DNA of 64,000 nucleotides from Tranquillimonas sp964472855 (lineage in GTDB: Bacteria > Pseudomonadota > Alphaproteobacteria > Rhodobacterales > Rhodobacteraceae): contig CAYYMJ010000010.1 of assembly GCA_964472855.1 (NCBI GenBank), positions 1 through 64,000 on the forward strand, given 5' to 3'. Numbering within the stretch: position 1 is the first letter of the stretch; the number at the start of each line of letters is the position of its first letter. Below are positions 53,344 through 61,657 of this stretch, one piece after another. The position numbers and the translations under genes are program-made. Below the pieces are notes generated by a model. It had not been told where the DNA came from. It saw only the letters and a program-made list of their open reading frames with translations, and made no database searches.

Positions 53344-54150
53344 CTAGTCGCTGGTGTCGGTCGTTTGGCGCCCCCAAAGGTCCGGGCGCCGGTGTCGGGT
53401 AAGCTCTTCGGCCTGTTGGCGGCGCCACGCGGCGATCTTGCCGTGATGCCCGCTCATCAACACCTCGGGGATCTCGCGCCCCTCCCAGACAGCGGGCCGG
53501 GTGTATTGCGGATGCTCCAGCAGGCCCTCGGAAAAGGATTCCTCGACAGTCGAATCCTGGTTTCCCAGCACGTCAGGCCGCAGCCGGACGGCAGCGTCCA
53601 GCATGGCCTGAGCCGCGATCTCGCCCCCGGTCATGACGAAATCGCCCAGCGAGACCTCTTGCACGCCGAAATGGTCCAGCAGGCGCTGGTCGATGCCTTC
53701 GAACCGCCCGCAGATCATCGTCACGCCATCGGCAAGGGACAGGCGCCGGGCCATGGCCTGATCAAACGGGATGCCGCGCGGCGACATGGCCAGAACGGGC
53801 CAGCGGGCGCGGTCGGCCGGTGTGCCGGCCATGGCCTTGCGCAGCGCGTTGCCCAGCACGTCGGCGCGCAGCACCATGCCGGCACCGCCGCCGGCCGGCG
53901 TGTCGTCGACATTGCGGTGGCGACCCTCGCCAAAGCGGCGCAGGTCGATGGCGTCGAGGGTCCACAGCCCCTCTTGCAGCGCCTTGCCGGTCAGCGAGGC
54001 CCCAAGCACGCCGGGAAAGACCTCGGGGAACAACGTGATGACCCGCGCGGTCCATGCCCCCGATACCCGGGTTTCGGCCATCAGGTCGCGGGGTCGGGCG
54101 CTGGCGCTGATCGACAGCCGCCCATGAGATTTGCCAGGCATGTCGGCCAT
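53344..54150 (-). CDS. trmD: tRNA (guanine-N1-)-methyltransferase
   Basis: This 268-residue SPOUT methyltransferase makes m1G37 in tRNAs that read CNN codons, preventing frameshifts. The knot and cofactor region are visible: RFEGIDQRLLDHF, SLGDFVMTGGEIAAQ and ALSRL-like AAVRLRPDVLGN. A 25-residue N-terminal extension precedes the core start (WTARVITLFPEVFPG). ATG 54150 overlaps the rimM stop by one base; a GTG one codon earlier is the alternative. Confidence 0.95.
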   Translation of the reverse strand: MADMPGKSHGRLSISASARPRDLMAETRVSGAWTARVITLFPEVFPGVLGASLTGKALQEGLWTLDAIDLRRFGEGRHRNVDDTPAGGGAGMVLRADVLGNALRKAMAGTPADRARWPVLAMSPRGIPFDQAMARRLSLADGVTMICGRFEGIDQRLLDHFGVQEVSLGDFVMTGGEIAAQAMLDAAVRLRPDVLGNQDSTVEESFSEGLLEHPQYTRPAVWEGREIPEVLMSGHHGKIAAWRRQQAEELTRHRRPDLWGRQTTDTSD

Positions 54151-54659
54151 CACACCGCCTCGGGCGGGTCGGCGATCAGGCAGCCGGCGGCGATGTCGAC
54201 GGTTGGCACCGCCTCGCGCGTGAACGGCAGCAGCATCTGGCCGCCGACGATCAGCGAGATCTCCAGCAGGTCCGAGGCGCCGTGGTTCAGCACCGCCTTG
54301 ACCCGGCCCAGCGTGACGCCGCCGGTGTCGAGAACCCGCAGGCCGATCAGGTCGGCATGGTAGTATTCATCGTCGGCCAGCGACGGCAGACGATCGCGCG
54401 GGGCGAAAAGGCGCACGCCCTTCAGGGCCTCGGCCGCCTCTTTGGTCGCCACGCCGCCCAGCCGGGCCGCAAAACCGCCCTTGACCGGCCGCGTGATCGC
54501 GAGGTCGAAATCGCGCGCGCCGTCCTCGGTGGTCAGCGGTGCATAGTCGGCAATGGCGCCGGGGTCGGCGCAAAAGCTTTTCAGCCGCACCTCGCCCCGC
54601 ACGCCGAATGCGCCGGTGATTGCGCCCACGCAGACGCGGGCGCTCATGCTGTTGGCCAT
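54150..54659 (-). CDS. rimM: 16S rRNA processing protein RimM
   Basis: This 169-residue protein helps mature the 30S head and binds S19. It has VCVGAITGAFGVRGEVRLKSF at the start, LPSLADDEYYHADLIGLRV in the linker and a PRC-barrel domain at the C-terminus (LLPFTREAVPTVDI). It lies between rpsP and trmD as in most bacteria. No strong RBS is visible. Confidence 0.95.
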   Translation of the reverse strand: MANSMSARVCVGAITGAFGVRGEVRLKSFCADPGAIADYAPLTTEDGARDFDLAITRPVKGGFAARLGGVATKEAAEALKGVRLFAPRDRLPSLADDEYYHADLIGLRVLDTGGVTLGRVKAVLNHGASDLLEISLIVGGQMLLPFTREAVPTVDIAAGCLIADPPEAV

Positions 54660-54681
54660 CGCGGCATCGCCGGCGCGCCGA

Positions 54682-55059
54682 TTACCCGGCGGCCGCTTCT
54701 TCGGCCGGGGCCTCGGACGCGGCAGCGGCCTTTTCGGCCTTCTCGGTGGCGCGATCCTGCGCCTTCTTGCCGGGCTGGCCTTTTTGCAGGTTCTTGCGTT
54801 CGGCTTTCTCTTTCAGGCCGGCGGCTTCGAGGAAACGCGACACCCGGTCGGTGGGCTGGGCGCCCTGGCTCAGCCAGTATTGCACGCGCTCGACATCCAT
54901 CTTGACGCGCTCTTCGCTGTCCTTGGGCAACAGCGGGCTGTAGGTGCCCAGCTTTTCGATGAAGCGGCCGTCGCGCGGCATGCGGCTGTCGGCGGCCACG
55001 ATGCGGTAGAAGGGGCGTTTCTTGGAACCGCCGCGGGCAAGTCGGATTTTCATGGCCAT
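54682..55059 (-). CDS. rpsP: 30S ribosomal protein S16
   Basis: This 125-residue protein has KIRLARGGSKKRPFYRIV and DGRFIEKLGTYSPL, the S16 core. The last 45 residues are a Lys/Ala/Glu-rich extension not present in the E. coli protein (82 residues); such tails are common in alphaproteobacteria. AGGAG lies eight bases before the ATG. It starts 33 bases after the chorismate mutase gene. Confidence 0.96.
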   Translation of the reverse strand: MAMKIRLARGGSKKRPFYRIVAADSRMPRDGRFIEKLGTYSPLLPKDSEERVKMDVERVQYWLSQGAQPTDRVSRFLEAAGLKEKAERKNLQKGQPGKKAQDRATEKAEKAAAASEAPAEEAAAG

Positions 55060-55092
55060 TGTGATAACTCCTGTGATGGCATTGCCGGGGGC

Positions 55093-55389
55093 TCAGCCCC
55101 GGTGACGTTGGTGGTGGTGGATGACTTCCTTGATGACAAAGGCAAGGAATTTCTTGGCGAATTCGGGGTCGAGCCCGGCCTTGACGGCCAGTTCTTCCAG
55201 CCGCGCGATCTGCTGGGCCTCGCGTTGCGGGTCGCTGGGCGGCAGGTCGTGTTGCGCCTTCAGCTTGCCCACGTCCTGGGTGTGTTTGAACCGTTCGCCC
55301 AAGGCATAGACCAGGATGGCGTCGAGCCGGTCGATCGAGGCGCGGTGGTCTTTCAGAAGCGCGGCGGCACGGGTGGCGTCGTCGGTCAT
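55093..55389 (-). CDS. chorismate mutase (AroQ class)
   Basis: This 98-residue all-helical enzyme converts chorismate to prephenate for Phe and Tyr synthesis. The AroQ pattern is seen in LKDHRASIDRLDAILVYALGERF, then VGKLKAQHDLP and DPQREAQQIARLEELA. The ATG overlaps the stop of the upstream GNAT gene by four bases. The frame is open far upstream, but the domain starts at 55389. Its place before rpsP is usual for this group. Confidence 0.92.
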   Translation of the reverse strand: MTDDATRAAALLKDHRASIDRLDAILVYALGERFKHTQDVGKLKAQHDLPPSDPQREAQQIARLEELAVKAGLDPEFAKKFLAFVIKEVIHHHQRHRG

Positions 55390-55892
55390 GCGCCGTCCTT
55401 CCTGCTGTGGCGATAAACGATGCAGTCGTCGCCCTCGGGGCGGGGCGCGTCGGGGTCCGGCACGGCGCCCAGCCGTTCGGCAAGGGCAATCGACCGGCTG
55501 TTTTCGGGGCCGATATTGCTGACGATGCTGGTCATCGGTGTCGTCGCGAAGACATGCGCCAGAAGGGCGCGGGCCGCCTCGAACGCGATGCCCTGGCCTT
55601 CGGCATGACCCATCAGGCACCAACCGAATTCGGGCAGCGGAAACTGCGGCGGCTGCGACGCGCCGACAAAGCCCGCCAGCCGGCCCTGGTGTTCGACCGC
55701 GAGGTGGCCAAAGCCGTAAAGGCCCCACGATGCGATGTCGTTGGTGAACCAGGCCCAGGCCACCGGCGGGTCGTGCGGGCCGTCCATGTGGTCGGCCCGG
55801 GGCGAGGCCAGCAAGGCGGCATAGGCGTCGAAATCCGCACGGCGATAGGGGCGCAGGATCAGCCGGTCGGTATAAAGCGTCGGGATGGTCAT
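55386..55892 (-). CDS. GNAT family N-acetyltransferase (array member 1 by coordinate)
   Basis: This 168-residue RimJ/RimL-type acetyltransferase starts TLYTDRLILRPYRRADFDAY and has GHAEGQGIAFEAARALLAHVF (acetyl-CoA loop) and NSRSIALAERLGA. It would transfer acetyl to an amine, perhaps a protein N-terminus or a small molecule; the substrate is unknown. Its ATG overlaps the previous GNAT stop and its stop overlaps the chorismate mutase start, each by four bases. Confidence 0.88.
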   Translation of the reverse strand: MTIPTLYTDRLILRPYRRADFDAYAALLASPRADHMDGPHDPPVAWAWFTNDIASWGLYGFGHLAVEHQGRLAGFVGASQPPQFPLPEFGWCLMGHAEGQGIAFEAARALLAHVFATTPMTSIVSNIGPENSRSIALAERLGAVPDPDAPRPEGDDCIVYRHSRKDGA

Positions 55893-56401
55893 TGCAGCGC
55901 CTCTGGCCGGGGGTGGCGGTAGACCAGCGTGCCCGGGCGCGGCACGGCGGCGTCGGGGTCGCGCCGCGCGCCCAGGCGTTCGGCGAGGGCGATCGAGCGG
56001 GCATTGTCGGGGGCGATATAGCTGACGGCGGTCGTCCAGCCGAGGTCGCGGAACACGTGGTCGCGGGCGGCGGTGGCAGCCTCGAAAGCGATGCCGCGGC
56101 CTTCGTCCTGGTCGCGCCACAGGGCCCAGCCGATCTCGGGCTCGGGCCAGCCTGCTGGCTGCCAGGGTCCGACGGTGCCGATGGGCCGTGCGCTGGCGCG
56201 ATCCTCGATGGCGAGGAAGGTGAAACCGCGCAACGAGCGGTGGCCGAGGAAGGTCGCGAACAGGCGCCAGGCCTCGGGCGCCGGCCGAAACCAGCCGCGG
56301 CCTTGCCCGCGGGCCGAGGCGATGAAGCCGAGAAAGGCGTCGAGGTCGCCCGGCAACAGGTCGCGCAGGCGCAGGCGGGGCGTGTCGATGACAATGCTCA
56401 T
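55889..56401 (-). CDS. GNAT family N-acetyltransferase (array member 2)
   Basis: This 170-residue paralogue of its neighbours starts VIDTPRLRLRDLLPGDLDAF and has WRDQDEGRGIAFEAATAARDHVF and APDNARSIALAERLGA. It shares the RimJ/RimL-like layout and resembles member 4 (VGPW, GWALW) most. ATG 56401 overlaps the preceding GNAT stop by four bases. Confidence 0.88.
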   Translation of the reverse strand: MSIVIDTPRLRLRDLLPGDLDAFLGFIASARGQGRGWFRPAPEAWRLFATFLGHRSLRGFTFLAIEDRASARPIGTVGPWQPAGWPEPEIGWALWRDQDEGRGIAFEAATAARDHVFRDLGWTTAVSYIAPDNARSIALAERLGARRDPDAAVPRPGTLVYRHPRPEALQ

Positions 56402-56970
56402 GCCGCGCCTCCGGCACCGAAATAGCGGAAGGCCAGGTCGTCGGCGCCGGCCGGAAGGGCGCTGGGGTCGGGGCGGCCGCCAAGGCGGCGGGCCAGCGCG
56501 GACGAGCGGTGATTGTCGCGGGCGACATAGCTGACAAGCCCCGGCAGGCCGAGGGTGCGCGCGTGGTCGCGAGCCGCGGTCGCGGCCTCGAAGGCAAGGC
56601 CCTGACCCTCGGCATCGGCGCAGAGCATGAAGCCCAGTTCGGGCGCCTGGTCGCCGGGCTCGAACCCCAGCAGCACGAACCCGGCCAGGGCGCCGTTGTC
56701 GCGCCGGTCCAGCGACCACAGCCCGTGCCCCCGCAGCAGCCAGCCCGCGCACATCATGGCGAAATCGGCCCAGGCATCTGCGCGGGACATCGGGCCGCCG
56801 ATGCCGCGCCCGCGTTCCGAGCAGGCAATATCGGCATAAGCCGGGAAATCGCCGATGCAGGGCGCGCGCAGGCGCAGGCGGGCGGTTTCGATCGCGGGAA
56901 CCAGTGCGCCAAAGGCCGCCGCCTGCCGTGCGGCGGCGCCGCCGGGCGGTATCTCGTGCGGGAGGGTCAC
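56398..56970 (-). CDS. GNAT family N-acetyltransferase (array member 3)
   Basis: This 190-residue paralogue has an N-terminal extension of about 25 residues before IETARLRLRAPCIGDF, then CADAEGQGLAFEAATAARDHA and ARDNHRSSALARRLGG. The start is a GTG that overlaps the stop of member 4 by four bases (GTGA), the only non-ATG start in the array. Confidence 0.85.
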   Translation of the reverse strand: MTLPHEIPPGGAAARQAAAFGALVPAIETARLRLRAPCIGDFPAYADIACSERGRGIGGPMSRADAWADFAMMCAGWLLRGHGLWSLDRRDNGALAGFVLLGFEPGDQAPELGFMLCADAEGQGLAFEAATAARDHARTLGLPGLVSYVARDNHRSSALARRLGGRPDPSALPAGADDLAFRYFGAGGAA

Positions 56971-57482
56971 AGATGATCCCCCCGGCTGTGCCGGTAGACC
57001 ACGTCTTCGGGCAAGAGGCAGGCCGCGGCGGCGTCGTGCGTCGCGCCAAGGCGCCGGGCCAGCGCGATGCTGGGCGCGTTGTCGCGGTGGATATAAGAGA
57101 CGGCCGTGTCCCAGCCGAGGTCGCGGAAGGCATGGGTCAGGGTCGCCTGCGCGGCCTCGCGCGCGATGCCGCGGCCTTCGTGTTCGGGGGACCAGAGTGT
57201 CCAGCCGATCTCTTTCTCGGGCTTGCCAAGCGGAAACCACGGACCGACGCCGCCCAGTGTCGCGCCGCTGTCGCGGTCGGTGATGACAAAGGTGCCCCAG
57301 CCGCGCAGCGACCAGTGGCCGATGACGCTGGCAAAGACCCGCCAGGCGGTGGGCCGGTCGATTTTTGTGCCGCCGCCGATCCATCTGGCGCGGTCCGAGG
57401 TGAAAAACGCCATCCAGGGTTCGACATGGTCGGGGCCCGGCTGCACAAGCTGCAACCGTTCGGTGGTGATGGACGTCAGCAT
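56967..57482 (-). CDS. GNAT family N-acetyltransferase (array member 4, first transcribed)
   Basis: This 171-residue paralogue starts SITTERLQLVQPGPDHVEPW and has WSPEHEGRGIAREAAQATLTHAF and HRDNAPSIALARRLGA. It opens the four-gene array, 133 bases after ffh. ATG 57482 begins the domain; the frame is open upstream without conserved sequence. Confidence 0.87.
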   Translation of the reverse strand: MLTSITTERLQLVQPGPDHVEPWMAFFTSDRARWIGGGTKIDRPTAWRVFASVIGHWSLRGWGTFVITDRDSGATLGGVGPWFPLGKPEKEIGWTLWSPEHEGRGIAREAAQATLTHAFRDLGWDTAVSYIHRDNAPSIALARRLGATHDAAAACLLPEDVVYRHSRGDHL

Positions 57483-57570
57483 GGCACCACCCGATTGACG
57501 CGCTGCCGCGCGCCGCGCGGCCAGCCTGTGAGCAGGCGACGCACCGGACGGGCCGGCGCGCGTGTGGCGG

Positions 57571-57600
57571 CCTGCCTCCGGCGGGGATATTTCTGCCAAG
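57571..57600 (-). repeat. dispersed AAATA element, copy 5 (partial)
   Basis: On the minus strand CTTGGCAGAAATATCCCCGCCGGAGG lies 16 bases after the ffh stop, in its orientation. The box is kept, but the G/C hairpin is degenerate. Confidence 0.5.
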
Positions 57601-57615
57601 ATGATGCCACCGGCG

Positions 57616-59106
57616 TCACGACTTCTTGCCGAAGCCGGAAAGGCCCGGCGGCAGGGCCGCGCCGCCGCCAAGACCGGGCAGGTTTCCGGGCAGGTTGCCC
57701 TGGGCGCCCATCTGGGCCTGGGCGGCCTCGACCTCGGCCTGGCTGGGCATGCCGCCTTTCATGCCGAACATGCCGCCCAGTTGGCGCATCATGCCCTTCT
57801 TGCCCATCTTGCCGACCTTTTTCATCATGTCGGCCATCTGGCGCTGCATCTTGAGAAGCTTGTTGAGTTCGCTGACTTCAAGCCCGGCGCCGGCGGCAAT
57901 GCGTTTCTTGCGGCTGGCCTGCAGGACCGCCGGGTTGGCGCGTTCGCGTCTGGTCATCGAGTTGATCAGGGCGATCTGGCGTTTGAACAGCGTATCGTCC
58001 ATGCCCGACTTTTCGATCTGGCTGGCCATCTTGCGGGCGCCGGGCAGCATGCCCATCACGCTTTGCATGCCGCCCATCTGCTGCATCTGCTCGATCTGGC
58101 GCTTGAGGTCGTTCATGTTGAACTGACCCTTCTGGAAGCGCTTCATCATGCGTTCGGCCTGTTCGGCCTCGAACGTGGCCTGGGCCTTTTCGACCAGGCT
58201 GACGATGTCGCCCATGCCAAGGATGCGCCCGGCGATGCGGTCGGGGTGGAATTCTTCCAGCGCGTCCATCTTTTCGCCGAGACCGACGAAGCGGATCGGC
58301 TTGCCCGTCACCGCGCGCATGCTGAGCGCGGCGCCGCCGCGGCCGTCGCCGTCCATGCGGGTCAGGACCACGCCCGAGACGCCGATCTTGTCGTCGAATT
58401 CGGTCGCGACATTGACCGCGTCCTGGCCGGTGAGGCCGTCGACCACCAGCAGGGTTTCGCGCGGGTTGGCGACGTCGCGCACGGCGGCGGCCTGGGCGAT
58501 GAGTTCCTGGTCGATATGCAGCCGGCCGGCCGTGTCGAGCATGTAGACGTCGTAGCCGCCGAGGCTGGCCTGGGTTTTCGCACGCCGGGCGATGGCCACC
58601 GGGTCTTCGCCAGCCACGATGGGCAGGGTGTCGACGCCGATCCGGTTGCCCAGGATCGCCAGCTGTTCCATGGCCGCCGGGCGGTTGGTGTCGAGCGAGG
58701 CCATCAGCACACGCTTGCCGGCGACCTCTTTCAGGCGGCGGGCCAGCTTGGCCGTCGTGGTGGTCTTGCCCGAGCCCTGCAGGCCCACCATCAGGATCGG
58801 GGCCGGCGGATTGTCGATTTTCAGGGCGCCGGGTTCGCCTTCGCCGCTGAGGGTTGCCACCAGTTCGTCATGGACGATCTTGATGACCTGCTGGCCGGGC
58901 GTGATGGACTTGGTGACCGCCTGGCCGGTGGCGCGGTTCTGCACCTTGCGGATGAAGTCGCGTGCCACCGCCAGCGACACGTCGGCTTCGAGCAGCGCGA
59001 CGCGGACCTCGCGCAGCGCGGTCTTGACGTCATCGTCGGTCAGCGCCCCCTGGCGGGTCAGCCGGTCGAGGACGCTGCCGAGGCGGTCGGATAGGTTTTC
59101 AAACAT
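57616..59106 (-). CDS. ffh: signal recognition particle protein Ffh
   Basis: This 496-residue GTPase of the SRP targets membrane proteins to FtsY and the translocon. The NG domain has GLQGSGKTTTTAKLA, DTAGRLHIDQEL and TRMDGDGRGGAALSM. The Met-rich M domain (MQQMGGMQSVMGMLPG) binds signal peptides and 4.5S RNA. It heads the run that leads to the GNAT array, chorismate mutase and rpsP. The Gly/Met-rich C-terminal tail is normal for the family. Confidence 0.97.
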   Translation of the reverse strand: MFENLSDRLGSVLDRLTRQGALTDDDVKTALREVRVALLEADVSLAVARDFIRKVQNRATGQAVTKSITPGQQVIKIVHDELVATLSGEGEPGALKIDNPPAPILMVGLQGSGKTTTTAKLARRLKEVAGKRVLMASLDTNRPAAMEQLAILGNRIGVDTLPIVAGEDPVAIARRAKTQASLGGYDVYMLDTAGRLHIDQELIAQAAAVRDVANPRETLLVVDGLTGQDAVNVATEFDDKIGVSGVVLTRMDGDGRGGAALSMRAVTGKPIRFVGLGEKMDALEEFHPDRIAGRILGMGDIVSLVEKAQATFEAEQAERMMKRFQKGQFNMNDLKRQIEQMQQMGGMQSVMGMLPGARKMASQIEKSGMDDTLFKRQIALINSMTRRERANPAVLQASRKKRIAAGAGLEVSELNKLLKMQRQMADMMKKVGKMGKKGMMRQLGGMFGMKGGMPSQAEVEAAQAQMGAQGNLPGNLPGLGGGAALPPGLSGFGKKS

Positions 59107-59381
59107 GGCGTCTGCCGCTCCGATTTCAGTTCACTGGTCATCATCTGGGGTGCGATGGCCAAAGCCCCAAGCCCAACGCCGAACGCTCCCACGGGCGCGA
59201 CGCGCTGATGGGAGGCGATCCCGGACCGGGCCGGGACCGGAACGCCGACGGGGTTCCGGGATTGCGGGCGATTTAGGGGCAGCGGGGGGCGGAGTCAAGC
59301 CGGGGATGACGGTCGCGGTTCTGGGGCCGGGGTTGCACCCGGGGCGCAAATACCGTCCCCTTGCGACAAAAGGGGCCTGTC

Positions 59382-60263
59382 ATGGCAACCGGCAACTGGG
59401 ACGAGATCAGAACCGCCTATCATGTTGCCCGGGCCGGAACGGTTTCGGGCGCGGCCGAGGCTCTGGGCGTGCATCATGCCACCGTGATCCGCCATATCGA
59501 CGCGCTGGAGGGCGCGATCGGGGTCAAGCTGTTTCAGCGCCATGCCCGTGGCTATACCCCGACCGAGGCCGGGCAGGAGCTGTTGCAGGTTGCGCAGGCG
59601 ACGGACGCGCAGTTCGCCCAGCTGTTCGGGCGGCTGCGCGGGCAGGGCGAAGAGGTGGCGGGAGAGCTGGTCGTGACCTCGCTGGCGACGCTTGCGCCGA
59701 TACTGGTGCCGGTGCTGGTGGCGTTCCAGCATGCGCATCCGGCCCTGACCCTGCGGTTTCTGACCGACGAGCGGCTGTTCCGGATGGAGTATGGCGAGGC
59801 GCATGTCGCGGTGCGGGCCGGGCCGGCGCCGCAGGATCCCGACAATGTGGTGCAGCCGTTCGTGCGCGAGCGTTTCGCGCTGTATGCCAGCCGCGATTAT
59901 GTGGCGCGGCGCGGACGCCCGGGGGGCGCGGGCGACCTTGGCGGGCATGTGTTTGTCACCGGTGACAGCATGGACAGCCGGGCGCCGTTCAGCCGCTGGC
60001 TGGCCGATCATGTGCCGCAGACGGCGATGGTGTTCCGCGCCTCGGAAGCGGTCGGGATACGCGAGGCCATCTGCGCCGGCGCCGGTATCGGGTTTCTGCC
60101 GATCTTTGCCGGGCGGCACGACGCGCGGCTGGTCGAGGTCATGGCGCCGCGCGAGGAATGGTCGGCACAGACCTGGCTGGTGACCCATGTCGACCTGCAC
60201 CGCAGCCGCAAGGTGCAGACGCTGCTGGAGGCCCTGAAGGAACAGGTTCGGGACGACGGATGA
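59382..60263 (+). CDS. LysR family transcriptional regulator
   Basis: This 293-residue regulator has an N-terminal winged helix (WDEIRTAYHVARAGTVSGAAEALGVHHATVIRHIDALE) and a LysR substrate-binding domain from about residue 90. ATG 59382 is chosen because AAGGGG lies six bases upstream; an in-frame start seven codons earlier is less likely. Its stop overlaps the start of the EamA transporter gene (ATGA), so the transporter is a likely partner rather than a divergent target. Confidence 0.88.
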   Translation: MATGNWDEIRTAYHVARAGTVSGAAEALGVHHATVIRHIDALEGAIGVKLFQRHARGYTPTEAGQELLQVAQATDAQFAQLFGRLRGQGEEVAGELVVTSLATLAPILVPVLVAFQHAHPALTLRFLTDERLFRMEYGEAHVAVRAGPAPQDPDNVVQPFVRERFALYASRDYVARRGRPGGAGDLGGHVFVTGDSMDSRAPFSRWLADHVPQTAMVFRASEAVGIREAICAGAGIGFLPIFAGRHDARLVEVMAPREEWSAQTWLVTHVDLHRSRKVQTLLEALKEQVRDDG

Positions 60264-61192
60264 GCGGGCGGCCGACCATGGCCGGCCACGCGGCCATGAT
60301 GCTGTTTTCGGTTCTGGTGGCGGGGTCGTTCGCGCTGGGCGGGCTGATTGCGCGCGATATTGCGCCGCTGGCGCTGAATGCGGTGCGCTTCGGGCTGGCC
60401 GCGTTGCTGCTGGCGGCGGCGGCGCTGGCAACGGGCGGGTTTCGTGCTGCGAGCCTGCGGGCGCCCTGGCGATATGGGCTGATTGCGGCCAGCGTGGCGA
60501 TTTACTTTGTGCTGATGTTCGAGGCGCTGCGCGTTTCGGAACCGGTGCCGGTGTCGGCCGTGTTCACGCTGACGCCGGTGATGTCGGCCGGCTTTGGCTG
60601 GTTGTTGCTGCGCCAGCGCCCGGGCTGGCGGGTGGCCGGCGCGCTGGCGCTGGGTGCGGCGGGGGCGCTGTGGGTGATATTCCGCGCCGACTGGGCGGCG
60701 GTATTGGCCTTTCAGGTCGGGCGCGGCGAGGCGATCTTTTTCTGGGGTTGTCTGGCCTATGCCATGTTTCCGCCGCTGGTGCAGCGTCTGTCGCGGGGCG
60801 AGCGGCCGCTGGAGTTCATGTGTCTTGTCAATGTCGGCGTGGCGCTGATTCTGCTGGTGGTGGGGGCGCCGGATCTTGCCGCGACCGAGTGGCGCGGCCT
60901 GACGGCGACGGTTTGGGTGACGATCGGGTACATGGCGGTCTTTGCCACTGCCGGCACCTTTGTGCTGGTGCAGTTCGCCGCCGCGCGGCTGCCGGCGGCC
61001 AAGGTTATGGCCTATACCTATCTGACCCCGGCCTGGGTGCTGCTGTGGCAGTTGGCGCTTGGGGGGGCGGCCCCGTCGGGGCCGGTCCTGCTGGGGGTGG
61101 CGATCACGGGACTGGCGCTGTTGATCCTGTTGCCCGACGCGGCCCCCGGGGGCCAGCCCCCGGACCCCCGGGATATTTCGCGACAGAAGTAG
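60260..61192 (+). CDS. EamA/DMT family transporter
   Basis: This 310-residue drug/metabolite transporter has ten hydrophobic segments in two EamA repeats (LNAVRFGLAALLLAAAAL in the first, AYTYLTPAWVLLWQLALG in the second). It may export an amino acid or metabolite; the substrate is unknown. The last 18 residues (PGGQPPDPRDISRQK) are encoded by a dispersed hairpin element read from its antisense strand, so the original C-terminus was probably a little shorter or different. Confidence 0.87.
   Translation: MSGRPTMAGHAAMMLFSVLVAGSFALGGLIARDIAPLALNAVRFGLAALLLAAAALATGGFRAASLRAPWRYGLIAASVAIYFVLMFEALRVSEPVPVSAVFTLTPVMSAGFGWLLLRQRPGWRVAGALALGAAGALWVIFRADWAAVLAFQVGRGEAIFFWGCLAYAMFPPLVQRLSRGERPLEFMCLVNVGVALILLVVGAPDLAATEWRGLTATVWVTIGYMAVFATAGTFVLVQFAAARLPAAKVMAYTYLTPAWVLLWQLALGGAAPSGPVLLGVAITGLALLILLPDAAPGGQPPDPRDISRQK
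61141..61187 (-). repeat. dispersed AAATA/GC-hairpin element, copy 6
   Basis: On the minus strand CTGTCGCGAAATATCCCGGGGG is followed by a CCGGGGGC-2-GCCCCCGG hairpin (61146-61163). It lies 3' of the ArsR gene and in its orientation, and overlaps the 3' end of the EamA gene. Confidence 0.7.
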
Positions 61193-61201
61193 GACAGGGG
61201 C

Positions 61202-61329
61202 AGTGGATCGACCGAAACAATTGAATCCCGCCGCCGGGCGAAGACTTGGATCATGAACCATTCAAATGTTTTGATAAGTTGATGCATAACGAAAATACCG
61301 GTGGCGCGAAACGTCAGATTCGATCCACT
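61202..61329. repeat. 128-base module bounded by a 10-base inverted repeat
   Basis: AGTGGATCGA (61202-61211) and TCGATCCACT (61320-61329) are perfect inverted copies. The interior is clearly richer in A and T than the surroundings. The right end overlaps the ArsR stop codon. It could be a small nonautonomous insertion; no target duplication is visible. Confidence 0.4.
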
Positions 61330-61657
61330 AGGTCTGGTCGTCGAGTTCGGCCGCGAGAAAGCGTTCGAAGGCGTCGAGATTGACCGGCTCGAACTGGCCG
61401 AAGCCCTGCATCCAGACCGAGGCCTCTTTCAGCGCGTCGGGTTCGAGGCTGCACCATTTGACGCGGCCCCGCTTGTCCTGGCGGATCAGTCCGGCGGTCG
61501 CGAGGATGGCGAGATGCTTGGAGATGGCCGCGAGCGAGATGCCGAAAGGGTCGGCGACGTCGGTGACGGCCATGTCGTCTTCGAGCAGCATTGTCAGGAT
61601 GCGCCGACGGGTGGGGTCGGCCAGTGCGGAGAACACCTTGTCGAGGGGCGTGCTCAT
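61328..61657 (-). CDS. ArsR-family transcriptional regulator
   Basis: This 109-residue winged-helix repressor has SALADPTRRRILTMLLEDDMAV and the recognition region ISLAAISKHLAILATAGLI. The metal-binding ELCVCDL-type motif is absent, so it probably does not sense metals. Such regulators often precede an SRPBCC (AHSA1) gene; none is seen here. The stop codon lies in the inverted repeat at 61320-61329. No strong RBS. Confidence 0.85.
   Translation of the reverse strand: MSTPLDKVFSALADPTRRRILTMLLEDDMAVTDVADPFGISLAAISKHLAILATAGLIRQDKRGRVKWCSLEPDALKEASVWMQGFGQFEPVNLDAFERFLAAELDDQT

Noticed and set aside
61018..61287. Minus-strand open frame starting MHQLIKTFEWFMI, possible transposase fragment
   Set aside because: It is short, runs antisense into the EamA gene and matches no transposase motif I know.
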